This document shows positions 43,871 to 52,746 of a stretch of DNA of 64,000 nucleotides, in pieces. Position 1 is the stretch's first letter. Each line of letters opens with the position of its first letter. Position numbers and translations under genes: made by a program. The DNA is taken from assembly GCF_000935125.1 (NCBI RefSeq), contig NZ_JRKI01000008.1, positions 124,001 through 188,000 of the forward strand. Direction: 5' to 3'. Under the pieces are notes generated by a model. The model ran no database searches. It was given only the letters and a program-made list of their open reading frames with translations, and was not told the DNA's origin. Origin of the DNA: Streptomyces natalensis ATCC 27448. GTDB taxonomy: Bacteria > Actinomycetota > Actinomycetes > Streptomycetales > Streptomycetaceae.

Positions 43871-43881
43871 CAACGCTGTTG
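43871..43881. promoter_or_regulatory. Palindrome in the Gfo/Idh-ROK divergent promoter
   Basis: CAACGCTGTTG is a perfect inverted repeat with a 3-base centre in the 55-nt space between the two divergent starts. It is a candidate ROK operator. The nearby TGCAAGCGC is also suggestive. Confidence 0.4.
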
Positions 43882-43912
43882 CGAAAGTGCAAGCGCTGGG
43901 GACAATGGAGGG

Positions 43913-45238
43913 GTGACGAGTGGGGCGAGGAGCAGGGTGACGAGGAACGACGCGGCCGCCGGGACGCACGGGACGGCCGGCGAGTCCGGGGTGACCGGTG
44001 GAGGGCCCGGCGACACGTCCGGCAGCCCCGGCGCCAACCTCCCCGCGCTGCGCGGGCACAACGCCGCGCTGGTGCTGGGGCTGCTGCGGGCGGCGGGGGA
44101 GCGGGGCGTGAGCCGGCTGGAGCTGGCCGCGGCCACGGGCCTGACCCCCCAGGCCGTCAGCAAGATCACCGCACGGCTGCGGGCCGACGGGCTCGCCGGC
44201 GAGGCGGGCCGTCGCGCCTCGACCGGCGGCAAGCCCCCCACCGTCCTGCGGCTGGTCCCCGGCGCCCGGCATGCCATAGGTCTCCATCTGGAGCGCGATG
44301 AGCTCACCGCCGTCCTCGCCGACCTGGCCGGCGACCCGGTCGCGGTGCGCCGCGCCCCTCTGGCCTTCGAGGACGGCGCCGAACGGGTGCTGACCACCGT
44401 CGAACGGGAGGTCGCCGCGCTACGTGACGGGGCCGGCGGGCCGCCCGTCCTGGGGGTGGGGATCGCCTGCCCCGGCCCCCTGGACCACACCGCCGGGGTA
44501 CTGCACCGGGTCACCGGCGCGCCCCAGTGGGACGGCTTCCCCCTACGGGACGCACTCGCCGACCGCCTCGGCCTGCCCGTCGTCCTCGACAAGGACACCA
44601 ACGCGGCGGCCCTCGGCCTGGCACAGGGCATACGGGAACGGGGCATACGGGAACGGGGCATACCGGAGGAAGCCGGGGCCGAAAAAGGCACGGGGACGGA
44701 AGAAGGGCGCGTAGCGGACGACGGCCGCAGCCTCGGGTCGGGCGGCGGGTCGTTCGCGTATCTGCACCTGGGTACGGGCCTGGGCGCAGGGCTCGTGCTG
44801 GGCGGCGGACTCTACCGGGGGCGGCGCACCGGAGCCGGTGAATTCGGCCACCAAGTGGTGCAGTTGGACGGCCCCGAATGCGGCTGCGGCAAGCGGGGCT
44901 GCATCGAGGCGCTGTGCCTGGCAGCGGTGGCGCGCGGCGATCTGGCGGCGGCGGCGCGGTTGCTGGGGGTGGGCGCGGCCAACCTAGTGGAGCTGCTGGA
45001 CATCGACCGGGTGCTGCTCGGCGGCCGCACCGTACTGGACCACCCGGAGGGGTTCACGGACGGTGTCACCCAGGTGCTCGCCGACCATGCCCGGATACGG
45101 GGCGGGTCCGCGGTCCCGGTGACGCTCGCCCCGGGGGGCGCGCGGACGGTCGCGGACGGCGCGGCACAGCTGGTGCTGGCACCGCTGTTCGGGCCCCGCC
45201 ATCCGGCCCTTGCGGCGAGCCGCGAGGCCGTCGGGTAG
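43913..45238 (+). CDS. ROK-family transcriptional regulator
   Basis: 441 residues from GTG 43913, with GGAGG just upstream. An N-terminal winged HTH (LGLLRAAGERGVSRLELAAATGLTPQAVSKITARL) precedes the ROK sugar-binding domain: LGVGIACPGPLDH, VVLDKDTNAAAL, FAYLHLGTGLGAGLVLGG and the zinc motif CGCGKRGCIEALC. An insertion of about 40 residues (IRERGIRERGIPEEAGAEKG ... RSLGSGGGS), born from 15-bp tandem repeats at 44627-44666, splits the sugar domain. It probably controls the divergent Gfo/Idh gene. Confidence 0.88.
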   Translation: MTSGARSRVTRNDAAAGTHGTAGESGVTGGGPGDTSGSPGANLPALRGHNAALVLGLLRAAGERGVSRLELAAATGLTPQAVSKITARLRADGLAGEAGRRASTGGKPPTVLRLVPGARHAIGLHLERDELTAVLADLAGDPVAVRRAPLAFEDGAERVLTTVEREVAALRDGAGGPPVLGVGIACPGPLDHTAGVLHRVTGAPQWDGFPLRDALADRLGLPVVLDKDTNAAALGLAQGIRERGIRERGIPEEAGAEKGTGTEEGRVADDGRSLGSGGGSFAYLHLGTGLGAGLVLGGGLYRGRRTGAGEFGHQVVQLDGPECGCGKRGCIEALCLAAVARGDLAAAARLLGVGAANLVELLDIDRVLLGGRTVLDHPEGFTDGVTQVLADHARIRGGSAVPVTLAPGGARTVADGAAQLVLAPLFGPRHPALAASREAVG

Positions 45239-45689
45239 CGGGGCGTACGTCGGCGGACGACCGGAAGCCCGCACAGCGGGCGTGCCTCCGCCCGTCCGCG
45301 GGTCTGCCTTTGCCCGCGAGCCGGGTCTGCCTCCGTCCGCTCGCTGGGCCTCCGTCCGGAGCGGGTCGGACCGCAGCGGGCGGAACCGGGGCGGAACCGG
45401 GGTGGGACCGGACTGGGAGGAACCGGGGTGGGACCGGACCGGACCGGGCGGGACCGGGGTGGGACCCGACGGCACCGGGCGGCAAGGACCCGGCCGACGA
45501 CGGCGGCGATACCCGGAACACAACCGCGCTCCGCGGAACGTCAGCGGATAAGGCGGGATCCGTCGGCCGGTCGGGCGCATCCGCCGTCTCCCCGCGGGCG
45601 GCCCGGGCCGCCCCCGGGCAGGCTCGTCGGGGTGACCCGGCCGCGATCCGGGGCCGGCCCGCGACCCTGAGCAGCGGAGGACGACCGCC
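45239..45689. other. Low-complexity intergenic region
   Basis: Repeats of GGAACCGGGGTGGGACCGGA-like units fill 45380-45480. Reading frames through it are compositional artefacts. The ribosome binding site of the next gene (GGAGG, 45675) is the only useful signal. Confidence 0.6.
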
Positions 45690-46742
45690 ATGCATCCGCC
45701 CTGCGCACGCCACCACCACCGCGTGGGCCACCACCACCGCGTGGGCCACCACCACCGCGTGGGCCACCACCACCGCGTGGGCCGCGCCCACCCCGTACAC
45801 CGCGCCCTCGCCCGCCGAGCGGCTTCCGCCGTGGCCGCCTCCGGACTCCTCGCCGTCGGCACCTTCGGTGTGACGGCCGGTGCAGCCGCCCCGGCCGCGG
45901 CGCACGGCCCCGTCCCCACCGTCTTCTGCGGCCGCCCGGACAGCCCGCACTTCCCCCTCGTCTCCCGGCTGTACGGCGGCCCGGCCGCCTACCAGGCGGG
46001 CGGTGGCTGGCGAACCTGGCGGGTGGAACTCCACAACACCACCGACGCTGCCTGCGCAGACGTCCACCCGGTCGTCGTCCTCACCGCCGCCCGCCACACC
46101 CTGCGCCCCGAGCGGATCCACCTGGAGTACCGGGACCCGGACGGCGGCGACTGGCGCCCGGTCCCCTTCGAGGCGACCGACCGCGACGAACAGATCGGGG
46201 TGTTCGCCAAGGAGGGCAAGCCGGGCAGGGAGAGCAAGCACGGCACGGCGAGCGAGCAGGGCAAGGGAGGCGAGGAGGGTGAGGAGCGCAAGGGGTCCCC
46301 GGACGGCTCCGGCGGCGGACTCGTCGTACCCGCCAACGGCACGATCACCGCCCCCGTCCGGCTACGGTTCGCCCCGGACACCGGCCCCGACCGCATCACC
46401 GCCGGGATCACCACCGTCCAGCGACGCGGCAACGACGGCGAGTGGGTCGGCCAGTCCAGCCCCTACCGGTTCACCGTCCAGCCGGGCCCCACCACACCCG
46501 AGGGCACCACTAAACCTGGCAGCCCCACCACACCCGAGGGCACCACCAAACCTGACAGCCCCACCCCACCCGAAGACCGCATCACCCCCGTCGCACCCAC
46601 CACCCCCACCACCCCCACCACCCCGCCGGAACTCGCTGCCACCGGCCGCCGGGCACCCCCAGGGGCGCTCACCGCCGTGGCCACCGGCCTGCTCGCCGCC
46701 GGCGGACTCCTGTGCGCCGTCGCCCGCCGCATGCGCCGCTGA
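45690..46742 (+). CDS. Surface protein with His-rich N-terminal repeats and LAxTG sorting signal
   Basis: 350 residues. GGAGG at 45675-45679 supports ATG 45690. The first 31 residues contain four copies of HHHRVG, encoded by a perfect 18-bp tandem repeat (45711-45782). A signal sequence (ALARRAASAVAASGLLAVGTFGVTAGAAAPAAA) follows, then a beta-sandwich-like domain (WRTWRVELHNTTDAACADVHPVVVLTA), a charged linker, and a Pro/Thr-rich stalk (TTPEGTTKP repeats). The C-terminus has LAATG, a hydrophobic helix and RRMRR, a sortase class E type sorting signal. It is likely anchored to peptidoglycan; the ligand is unknown. No sortase is encoded here. Confidence 0.85.
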   Translation: MHPPCARHHHRVGHHHRVGHHHRVGHHHRVGRAHPVHRALARRAASAVAASGLLAVGTFGVTAGAAAPAAAHGPVPTVFCGRPDSPHFPLVSRLYGGPAAYQAGGGWRTWRVELHNTTDAACADVHPVVVLTAARHTLRPERIHLEYRDPDGGDWRPVPFEATDRDEQIGVFAKEGKPGRESKHGTASEQGKGGEEGEERKGSPDGSGGGLVVPANGTITAPVRLRFAPDTGPDRITAGITTVQRRGNDGEWVGQSSPYRFTVQPGPTTPEGTTKPGSPTTPEGTTKPDSPTPPEDRITPVAPTTPTTPTTPPELAATGRRAPPGALTAVATGLLAAGGLLCAVARRMRR

Positions 46743-46790
46743 ACCCCCGACAGCGCGCCCCTCGTCCACACGCAGTGCGAGGATCACGAG

Positions 46791-47651
46791 GTGGAATACG
46801 AGTACGGCCAGGAACCTGGCGCACCCATCCGGTCCGGCATCCCCGAGCACGGGCGCATCCCCAAGTACTACGCGGCCAAGGTCGAAATCGCCGCGCTGCT
46901 CCAGGAGTTGGGGGAGGGCGAACCGCTGCCCGCGGAACGCGATCTGGCGCAGCGCTTCGAGGTGTCCCGGGAGACGCTGCGCCAGGCCCTGCGCGAGCTG
47001 GTACTGGAGGGACGGCTGCGCCGCCTGGGGCGCGGCACGGTCGTCGCGGGCCCCAAGATGGAGCAGCCCCTCTCGCTCGCCAGTTACACCGAGGGCGTCC
47101 GCCGCCAGGGCCGCACCCCCGGCCGCCACCTCATCGGCCTCGACCGCTTCGCCTGCCCGGCGCCGCTCGCCGCCGATCTCGGGCTCCAGGTCGGCGACGC
47201 CGTCTGGCACATGGAGCGGGTGCTGCTCGCCGACGACGAACGGGTCGGCCTGGAGAGCACCTATGTCGCGGCCGCCCGAGTCCCCGATCTGGACACCGAC
47301 TTCGCCCCGGACTCGTCCTTCTACGCCTACCTCCACGACCGGCTCGGCATCGGCTTCGGCGACGCCGACGAGCGGTTGGAGACCGTCCTCGCCACCCCGC
47401 GCGAGGCGCTCCTGATCGGCACCCCCGGCGCGCTGCCCATGCTGCTCATCCACCGGCTGTCCCGGGATACGCAGGGCCGCCCCCTGGAACGGGTGCGTTC
47501 TCTCTTCCGCGGCGACCGGTTCTCGTTCACGGCACACCTGGGGGCGCCGAATCCGGGAACGTCGCCGGATCCGGGAACGCCGGACTCCCGGGACGCCGCA
47601 CCCGGGGACACCGGACTGAGTCGTACGACAGGAACGCAAACGACGACGTAA
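46791..47651 (+). CDS. GntR/UTRA regulator of the phosphonate operon
   Basis: 286 residues from GTG 46791. An N-terminal winged HTH (GEPLPAERDLAQRFEVSRETLRQALRELVLEGRLRRLGRGTVVAG) is followed by a UTRA effector domain (GLQVGDAVWHMERVLLADDERVGLEST, ETVLATPREALLIGTPGALPMLLIHRLSRD). A disordered Pro/Thr tail of about 35 residues ends it. It opens the phosphonate cluster on the same strand and most probably controls it; PhnF/PhnR-type UTRA regulators sense phosphonates or sugars. The ligand is not known. Confidence 0.88.
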   Translation: MEYEYGQEPGAPIRSGIPEHGRIPKYYAAKVEIAALLQELGEGEPLPAERDLAQRFEVSRETLRQALRELVLEGRLRRLGRGTVVAGPKMEQPLSLASYTEGVRRQGRTPGRHLIGLDRFACPAPLAADLGLQVGDAVWHMERVLLADDERVGLESTYVAAARVPDLDTDFAPDSSFYAYLHDRLGIGFGDADERLETVLATPREALLIGTPGALPMLLIHRLSRDTQGRPLERVRSLFRGDRFSFTAHLGAPNPGTSPDPGTPDSRDAAPGDTGLSRTTGTQTTT

Positions 47652-47802
47652 CCCCTCAACCCGACCACCACCCCACGGAGCACCCCACCACCCCTTCGAA
47701 TAACGAAAACATAACGGGTCTAGGCCAACCTTGAGCCCCTGTTCACCATCGCGTCGCCGACCCGACCGCTCCGGGCCACCCGCCGCCACGACCGTCTGGG
47801 GC

Positions 47803-48924
47803 ATGCGAGTCATAGTTGTCGGAGCCGGGGTGCTGGGGACCATGCACGCCTGGCATGCCATCGAGCGGGGTCATGAGGTCCTGCACCTCGAGCGGGAGGC
47901 CGAGGCCCGCGGCGCCTCGGTGCGGAACTTCGGGCAGATCTGGGTCAGCGGCCGGGCCGGCGGCGAGGAGCTGGAGACCGCGCTGCGCGCCCGCGATCTG
48001 TGGGAGGGCATCGGCGCCCGGGTCCCCGAGCTCGGCTTCCGTGCCATCGGCTCGCTGACCATCGTCAAGAACGCGGCCGAAAAGGCCGTCGCCGAGGCCG
48101 CCACCTGCCGCCCCGACGCCGCCGCCCGCGGCTACCGGCTGCTGGACGCCCAGGAGGCCCGGGAGCTCAACCCGGCCCTGCGCGGGGAGTTCGCCGGTGC
48201 CCTGTGGTGCGAGCGGGATGCCGCCGTGGAACCGCGTATCGCCCAACGCGCCCTGAAGGAGCGGTTGTTGAAGTCCAGCAGGTACACCTACCTCGGTGGC
48301 AGGGAGGTCCGCGAGGTCGTCGGCGAACGCGCCGTACGCGACGACCACGGGGACACCCACCACGGCGATGTGGTCGTCCTGTGCACCGGGGCCTGGCTCG
48401 GCGGTCTGGTCCGCGAGCTGATCCCGGACCTGCCGGTGCGCCGCGTACGTCTCCAGATGATGCAGACCGACCCGCTCGGCGAACCGTTGACCACCTCCGT
48501 CGCCGACGCGGACAGTTTCCGCTACTACCCGGCCTACCGCAGCGATGCCCTCGATGCGCTCAACGCGGGCCAGGAGCAGGCGCCCACCGCGGCCGCACAC
48601 AAGATGCAGCTGCTGATGGTGCAGCGCGCCGACGGCGGGCTGACCATCGGCGACACCCACGAGTACGCCACGCCGTTCGCCTTCGACACCGTCGAGGAGC
48701 CGTACGAGCATCTGACCGGCGTCGTCGAGTCGATCCTGGGGCGCCCGCTGCCCCGTATTCGCCACCGCTGGGCCGGGGTCTATGCCCAGTGCACCGACAC
48801 CGCACGGGTGGTCCACCGCCAGCAGGTCCGCGACGGAGTCTGGCTGGTCACCGGCCCCGGCGGGCGCGGTATGACCTGCTCCCCGGCCATCGCCGAAACC
48901 ACCGCGAACGAACTGGGATGGTGA
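47803..48924 (+). CDS. FAD-dependent oxidoreductase (TIGR03364-like, phosphonate-linked)
   Basis: 373 residues. A Rossmann FAD-binding start (RVIVVGAGVLGTMHAWHAIERGHEVLHLERE) opens a DAO/glycine-oxidase-type fold, with VVLCTGAWLGGLVREL and a C-terminal DTARVVHRQQVRDGVWLVTGPGGRGMTCSPAIAE that closes the FAD site. I recall this subfamily as the TIGR03364 group, seen with phosphonate genes. Oxidising 2-aminoethylphosphonate (or an N-methyl form) to phosphonoacetaldehyde would feed the next enzyme. Start ATG 47803; the stop overlaps the next gene. Confidence 0.85.
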   Translation: MRVIVVGAGVLGTMHAWHAIERGHEVLHLEREAEARGASVRNFGQIWVSGRAGGEELETALRARDLWEGIGARVPELGFRAIGSLTIVKNAAEKAVAEAATCRPDAAARGYRLLDAQEARELNPALRGEFAGALWCERDAAVEPRIAQRALKERLLKSSRYTYLGGREVREVVGERAVRDDHGDTHHGDVVVLCTGAWLGGLVRELIPDLPVRRVRLQMMQTDPLGEPLTTSVADADSFRYYPAYRSDALDALNAGQEQAPTAAAHKMQLLMVQRADGGLTIGDTHEYATPFAFDTVEEPYEHLTGVVESILGRPLPRIRHRWAGVYAQCTDTARVVHRQQVRDGVWLVTGPGGRGMTCSPAIAETTANELGW

Positions 48925-49739
48925 GCCCGTTGACCTCCGACAGCCCAAAGAGCCCTGACGTCCCCGATAGCTCCGGTAGCCCCGGTAGCCCCGGCAGTAC
49001 TGGTGGCCCCCACGGCCTCGACAACCCCCAGGGTCCTGACACCCCCCACACCCCCGCGCACGACATCCAGCTGGTCGTCCTGGACATGGCCGGCACCACC
49101 GTCGCCGACGACGGCCTGGTCGAGCTGGCCTTCGGAACCGCCGCCCGGCGCCTCGGCGTCGAGCCCGGCAGCGCCGACCACGCCGAGAAGCTGGCCCATG
49201 TCCGCGCCACCATGGGCGAATCCAAGATCTCCGTCTTCCGCCACCTCTTCGGCGACGAGGAGACGGCTCACCGCGCCAACGCGGCCTTCGAGGAGGCGTA
49301 CGGCGAACTGGTCGATGCCGGCAGGATCGCCCCGGTCCCCGGCGCCCGCGAGGCGATCGAGGCGCTCCAGTCGGCCGGCCGCACCGTCGTGCTCACCACC
49401 GGCTTCGCCCGGGTCACCCAGGACGCCCTCCTCGACGCCCTCGGCTGGCGCGACCTCGTCACGCTGACGCTCTGCCCGGCCGACGCGGGCGGCCGCGGCC
49501 GGCCCTACCCCGACATGGTGCTGGCCGCCCTGCTGCGCACCGGCGCCGCCGACGACGTACGGCAGATCGCGGTGGCCGGGGACACCTCGTACGACATGCT
49601 CACCGGGCGCCGCGCGGGCGCCGGGATCGTGGCGGGGGTGCTCACCGGCGCACACGGTGCCGAGCGGCTGGCCGCGGCCGGCGCCACCCACGTCCTCGCC
49701 TCCGTCGCCGAACTCCCCGCCCTCGTAGGGGTGATCTGA
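48918..49739 (+). CDS. Phosphonatase-like HAD hydrolase (TIGR03351-like)
   Basis: 273 residues. A disordered Ser/Pro/Gly-rich leader of about 48 residues precedes the HAD domain. The nucleophile is Asp56 in VLDMAGTTVADDG, matching the DxAGT motif of phosphonoacetaldehyde hydrolase (PhnX). Lys103 in TMGESKISVFRHLF sits where PhnX has its Schiff-base lysine. VVLTTGFARV and AVAGDTSYDMLTGRRAGA complete the HAD motifs. It should cleave phosphonoacetaldehyde to acetaldehyde and phosphate, or a close analogue. The leader is unusual and partly encoded by GGTAGCCCC repeats. ATG 48918 overlaps the preceding stop. Confidence 0.85.
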   Translation: MVSPLTSDSPKSPDVPDSSGSPGSPGSTGGPHGLDNPQGPDTPHTPAHDIQLVVLDMAGTTVADDGLVELAFGTAARRLGVEPGSADHAEKLAHVRATMGESKISVFRHLFGDEETAHRANAAFEEAYGELVDAGRIAPVPGAREAIEALQSAGRTVVLTTGFARVTQDALLDALGWRDLVTLTLCPADAGGRGRPYPDMVLAALLRTGAADDVRQIAVAGDTSYDMLTGRRAGAGIVAGVLTGAHGAERLAAAGATHVLASVAELPALVGVI

Positions 49740-49740
49740 G

Positions 49741-50919
49741 ATGCCCGCCGCCCCGGAGGCCGGGATCCGCTTCGAGGAGGTTTCCGTCGCCTACGGGCGG
49801 CGCGGTGAGCACATCGCCCTGGACTCCTTCTCCCTGACCGTGGAGCCGGGCGAGGTGATGGCGCTGCTCGGCCCCTCCGGCTCCGGCAAGACCACCGCAC
49901 TGCGGACCGTCGCCGGATTCGTCCGGCCGGTCTCCGGGCGGGTGATGCTCGGCGGCCGGGACGTCACCGGGCTGCCGCCGTACAAGCGCGGCATCGGCAT
50001 GGTCGTCCAGCAGTACGCGCTCTTCCCGCACATGAAGGTCGCCGAGAACGTCGCGTTCGGACTCAGGGCGCAGAAGGTACCGCGCGCCGAGATTCCCGGA
50101 CGGGTCGCCGAGGCCCTGGAGATGACCGGGATGGCCGCCTACGCCCACCGGCACCCCCGGGAGCTGTCCGGCGGCCAGCAGCAGCGCGTCGCCATTGCCC
50201 GCGCGCTGGCCATCCGCCCCGGCGTACTGCTCCTCGACGAACCGCTCTCCGCCCTCGACGCCCGGCTCCGCTCCGGCATGCTCACCGAACTCGCCAGGCT
50301 CCACCGCGAGTTGCCCCACGTCACCATCCTCTACGTCACCCACGACCAGGTGGAGGCGCTGACGCTGGCCGACCGGATCGCCGTGATGGACCAGGCCCGG
50401 CTGCGCGACTGCGGAACCCCGCAGCAGCTCTACCGCCGCCCGCGCACCGCATTCACCGCCTCCTTCGTCGGCACCGCGAATCTGCTGCCGGTCACGGTGT
50501 CCGGCGACGGCGTACGGTTCGCCGGCCGCACCCTGACCGTCCCGGTGGACGGGGTGGCCGAGGGCGCCACCGCCACCTTGTGCATACGCCCCCATCTCGT
50601 CGGCCTCGGCGAAAGCCCGGCCAAGGACGGCAACACCCTCCGCGGCACGATCACCGAGGTGCAGTGGCGCGGCGCAACCCACCGCCTCCAGGCGGATGTC
50701 GACGGCCACCGCGTCCTTGCCGATCTGCGCGAACTACGCCACACCCCAGCCCTCGGCGACGAGGTCACACTGCACTTCGCCCCGGAGGACGGCGTCCTGA
50801 TCCCGGCGGGGATCGGCGCGGACGCAGGCGGCGCGGACGGAACGGGCGCCGACAAGGCGGGCCGCGACGTGGTGGCCGCCGGTGGCTCCAGGGACGGGGG
50901 CCGAGATGGTCGCCGTTAG
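49741..50919 (+). CDS. phnT: 2-aminoethylphosphonate ABC transporter ATPase
   Basis: 392 residues. Walker A GPSGSGKTT (44-52), Q-loop VVQQYALFPHM, signature LSGGQQQR, Walker B LLLDEPLSALD and switch His in YVTHDQ, then a TOBE regulatory domain (VSGDGVRFAGRTLTV). The protein is close to spermidine/iron/phosphonate importer ATPases (PotA/FbpC/PhnT). Its neighbours, a binding lipoprotein and two permeases next to a phosphonatase-like enzyme, point to phosphonate. It starts one base after the HAD stop codon and overlaps the next permease. Confidence 0.85.
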   Translation: MPAAPEAGIRFEEVSVAYGRRGEHIALDSFSLTVEPGEVMALLGPSGSGKTTALRTVAGFVRPVSGRVMLGGRDVTGLPPYKRGIGMVVQQYALFPHMKVAENVAFGLRAQKVPRAEIPGRVAEALEMTGMAAYAHRHPRELSGGQQQRVAIARALAIRPGVLLLDEPLSALDARLRSGMLTELARLHRELPHVTILYVTHDQVEALTLADRIAVMDQARLRDCGTPQQLYRRPRTAFTASFVGTANLLPVTVSGDGVRFAGRTLTVPVDGVAEGATATLCIRPHLVGLGESPAKDGNTLRGTITEVQWRGATHRLQADVDGHRVLADLRELRHTPALGDEVTLHFAPEDGVLIPAGIGADAGGADGTGADKAGRDVVAAGGSRDGGRDGRR

Positions 50920-51853
50920 GACGCCCGCGGTCCGGGAGTCGGTCGGGGGCCGGGCCCCCGGAGCGCCCCGGGCCGTTCTCTGGGCCCTCCCGCCTGTCGC
51001 CGCCCTGGCCCTCGTCTTCCTTTACCCCCTCGCCCTGGTGGCATGGCAGTCCCTCACCCCCGACGACGGCGGCCACTCCCTCACCCCCTACGCCACCGTC
51101 CTCGCCGAGACCTCGTTCCGCGAAGCCCTCGGCAACACCGTCCTGATAGCCCTCGGCGCGACCCTCGGCGCCCTGCTCCTCGGCCTGGCGCTCGCCCTGG
51201 TGATCGCCTTTGTGCCGTTCCCCGGCGGCAAGGCCCTCAGCCGTTTCATCGATCTCTTCCTCGCCTTCCCCTCCTTCCTGATCACCCTTGCGCTGCTGTT
51301 TCTCTACGGCACCGTCGGCGTGGCCAACGGCCTGTGGACGGACGCCACGGGAGCGGCCACCGGCCCGCTGAACTTTCTGCACACCCCGTGGGGCGTCCTG
51401 CTCGCCGAGGTCACCTACTTCACCCCGTTCGTGATGCGACCCCTGCTGGCCGCCTTCTCCCAGGTGGAGACGGGACAGCTGGAGGCTGCCGCATCCCTGG
51501 GCGCCCGGCCCTGGCGGATCGTCCGGACGGTGATCCTGCCCGAGGCGCTGCCCTCCCTGGCCGCCGGCGGCGCCCTGGTCCTGGTCCTGTGCCTCAACGA
51601 GTTCGGGATCGTCCTGTTCACCGGCGCCAAGGACGTCGTCACCCTGCCGATGCTCGTCTACACCAAGGCCATCCTCGACGGTGACTACACAGGCGCCTGC
51701 GTCGTCGCCGTCATCAATATCGCCCTGTCCGTGGCCCTCTACGCCCTCTACCGGACCGTGGCCTCCCGCGCGGCGGGCGCACGGCGTGGCAGGCGCAAGG
51801 GCCCCCGTACGGCCGCCGGTTCAGGAGGTGACCCGCGTCGTGCTGGTGCATAG
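50906..51853 (+). CDS. phnU: 2-aminoethylphosphonate ABC transporter permease 1
   Basis: 315 residues from ATG 50906 (GTG 50882 is an alternative). Six membrane helices and the EAA loop EAAASLGARPWRIVRTVILPEALPSLAAG, which contacts the ATPase. It belongs to the PotB/FbpB-type permeases and pairs with permease 2. It overlaps PhnT by 14 nt and the next gene by 14 nt, so the operon is tightly coupled. Confidence 0.83.
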   Translation: MVAVRTPAVRESVGGRAPGAPRAVLWALPPVAALALVFLYPLALVAWQSLTPDDGGHSLTPYATVLAETSFREALGNTVLIALGATLGALLLGLALALVIAFVPFPGGKALSRFIDLFLAFPSFLITLALLFLYGTVGVANGLWTDATGAATGPLNFLHTPWGVLLAEVTYFTPFVMRPLLAAFSQVETGQLEAAASLGARPWRIVRTVILPEALPSLAAGGALVLVLCLNEFGIVLFTGAKDVVTLPMLVYTKAILDGDYTGACVVAVINIALSVALYALYRTVASRAAGARRGRRKGPRTAAGSGGDPRRAGA

Positions 51854-52637
51854 CAAGGCCGCCCGCCGGGCCGTCCACAGTGTGTTCTTCCTCCTCTTCG
51901 TCCCCGTCTTTGCCCTCCCCCTCCTCGTCATCGTGGCCGCGTCCTTCGCCACCAACTGGAGCGGCGCCCTGCCCTCCGGCGCAACCCTGACGCACTATCA
52001 GGACATCGTGCGGGGCGACTCCCTGGACGCCCTGGTCACCAGTGTCCTGACCGCCCTCGCGGCCAGCACCGCCGCCCTCACCGCCGGAACCTGGGCCGCC
52101 CTGGCGGCCGAGAAACTCGGCCCCCGCACCCGGCGCGTCCTCGACGCCCTGTTCCTGCTCCCCGTCGCCGTCCCCTCGGTCGTGGTCGGCCTCTCCCTCC
52201 TCGTCGCCTTCTCCCGTCCCCCCTTCCTCCTCAACGGCACACCGCAGATCGTGATCACCGCCCATACGGTCCTGGTCACCGCGTTCGCCTACCAGTCCGT
52301 GACGGCCGCCCTCGCCCGCCTCGACCCGGCGTACGAACAGAGCGCCGCCGGCCTCGGCGCCCGCCCCGCCTATGTCCTGTGGCGGGTCAAACTCCCCCTG
52401 CTGCTGCCGTCCCTGACCGCGGCCATCGGCCTGTGCTTCGCCCTCTCGATGGGCGAACTCAGCGCCACGATGATGCTCTATCCCCCCGACTGGATGCCCC
52501 TTCCCGTCCAGATCTTCGCCGCCACCGACCGCGGCTCCCTCTTCGCGGGCGCCGCGCTGGCCGTCGTCCTCATGGCCACCACCCTCCTCGTCCTGCTCGC
52601 CGTCTCCCGCATTCGCACCAGAGCCACCTACCGCTAG
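51840..52637 (+). CDS. phnV: 2-aminoethylphosphonate ABC transporter permease 2
   Basis: 265 residues from GTG 51840, with AGGAGG at 51823-51828; GTG 51846 is an alternative. Six helices; the EAA loop reads EQSAAGLGARPAYVLWRVKLPLLLPSLTAA, and LSMGELSATMMLYPP lies near the end. It is a PotC/PhnV-type permease forming the heterodimeric channel with permease 1. Confidence 0.83.
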   Translation: MLVHSKAARRAVHSVFFLLFVPVFALPLLVIVAASFATNWSGALPSGATLTHYQDIVRGDSLDALVTSVLTALAASTAALTAGTWAALAAEKLGPRTRRVLDALFLLPVAVPSVVVGLSLLVAFSRPPFLLNGTPQIVITAHTVLVTAFAYQSVTAALARLDPAYEQSAAGLGARPAYVLWRVKLPLLLPSLTAAIGLCFALSMGELSATMMLYPPDWMPLPVQIFAATDRGSLFAGAALAVVLMATTLLVLLAVSRIRTRATYR

Positions 52638-52746
52638 GCCCCGCCCGTAAGTCCCGCCGGGAGCCCTCTCCGGCTGATCAGGCCCCGGCCGTTTCCGTTC
52701 CCTCCACCCTTTTGAACACCATGAACGTCTGAGGAGTTGCATCGAC

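Noticed and set aside
45711..45782. Tandem 18-bp repeat taken as a CRISPR array
   Set aside because: Units are contiguous with no spacers and lie inside a coding sequence; no cas genes are present. No other array in the window has repeat-spacer structure.
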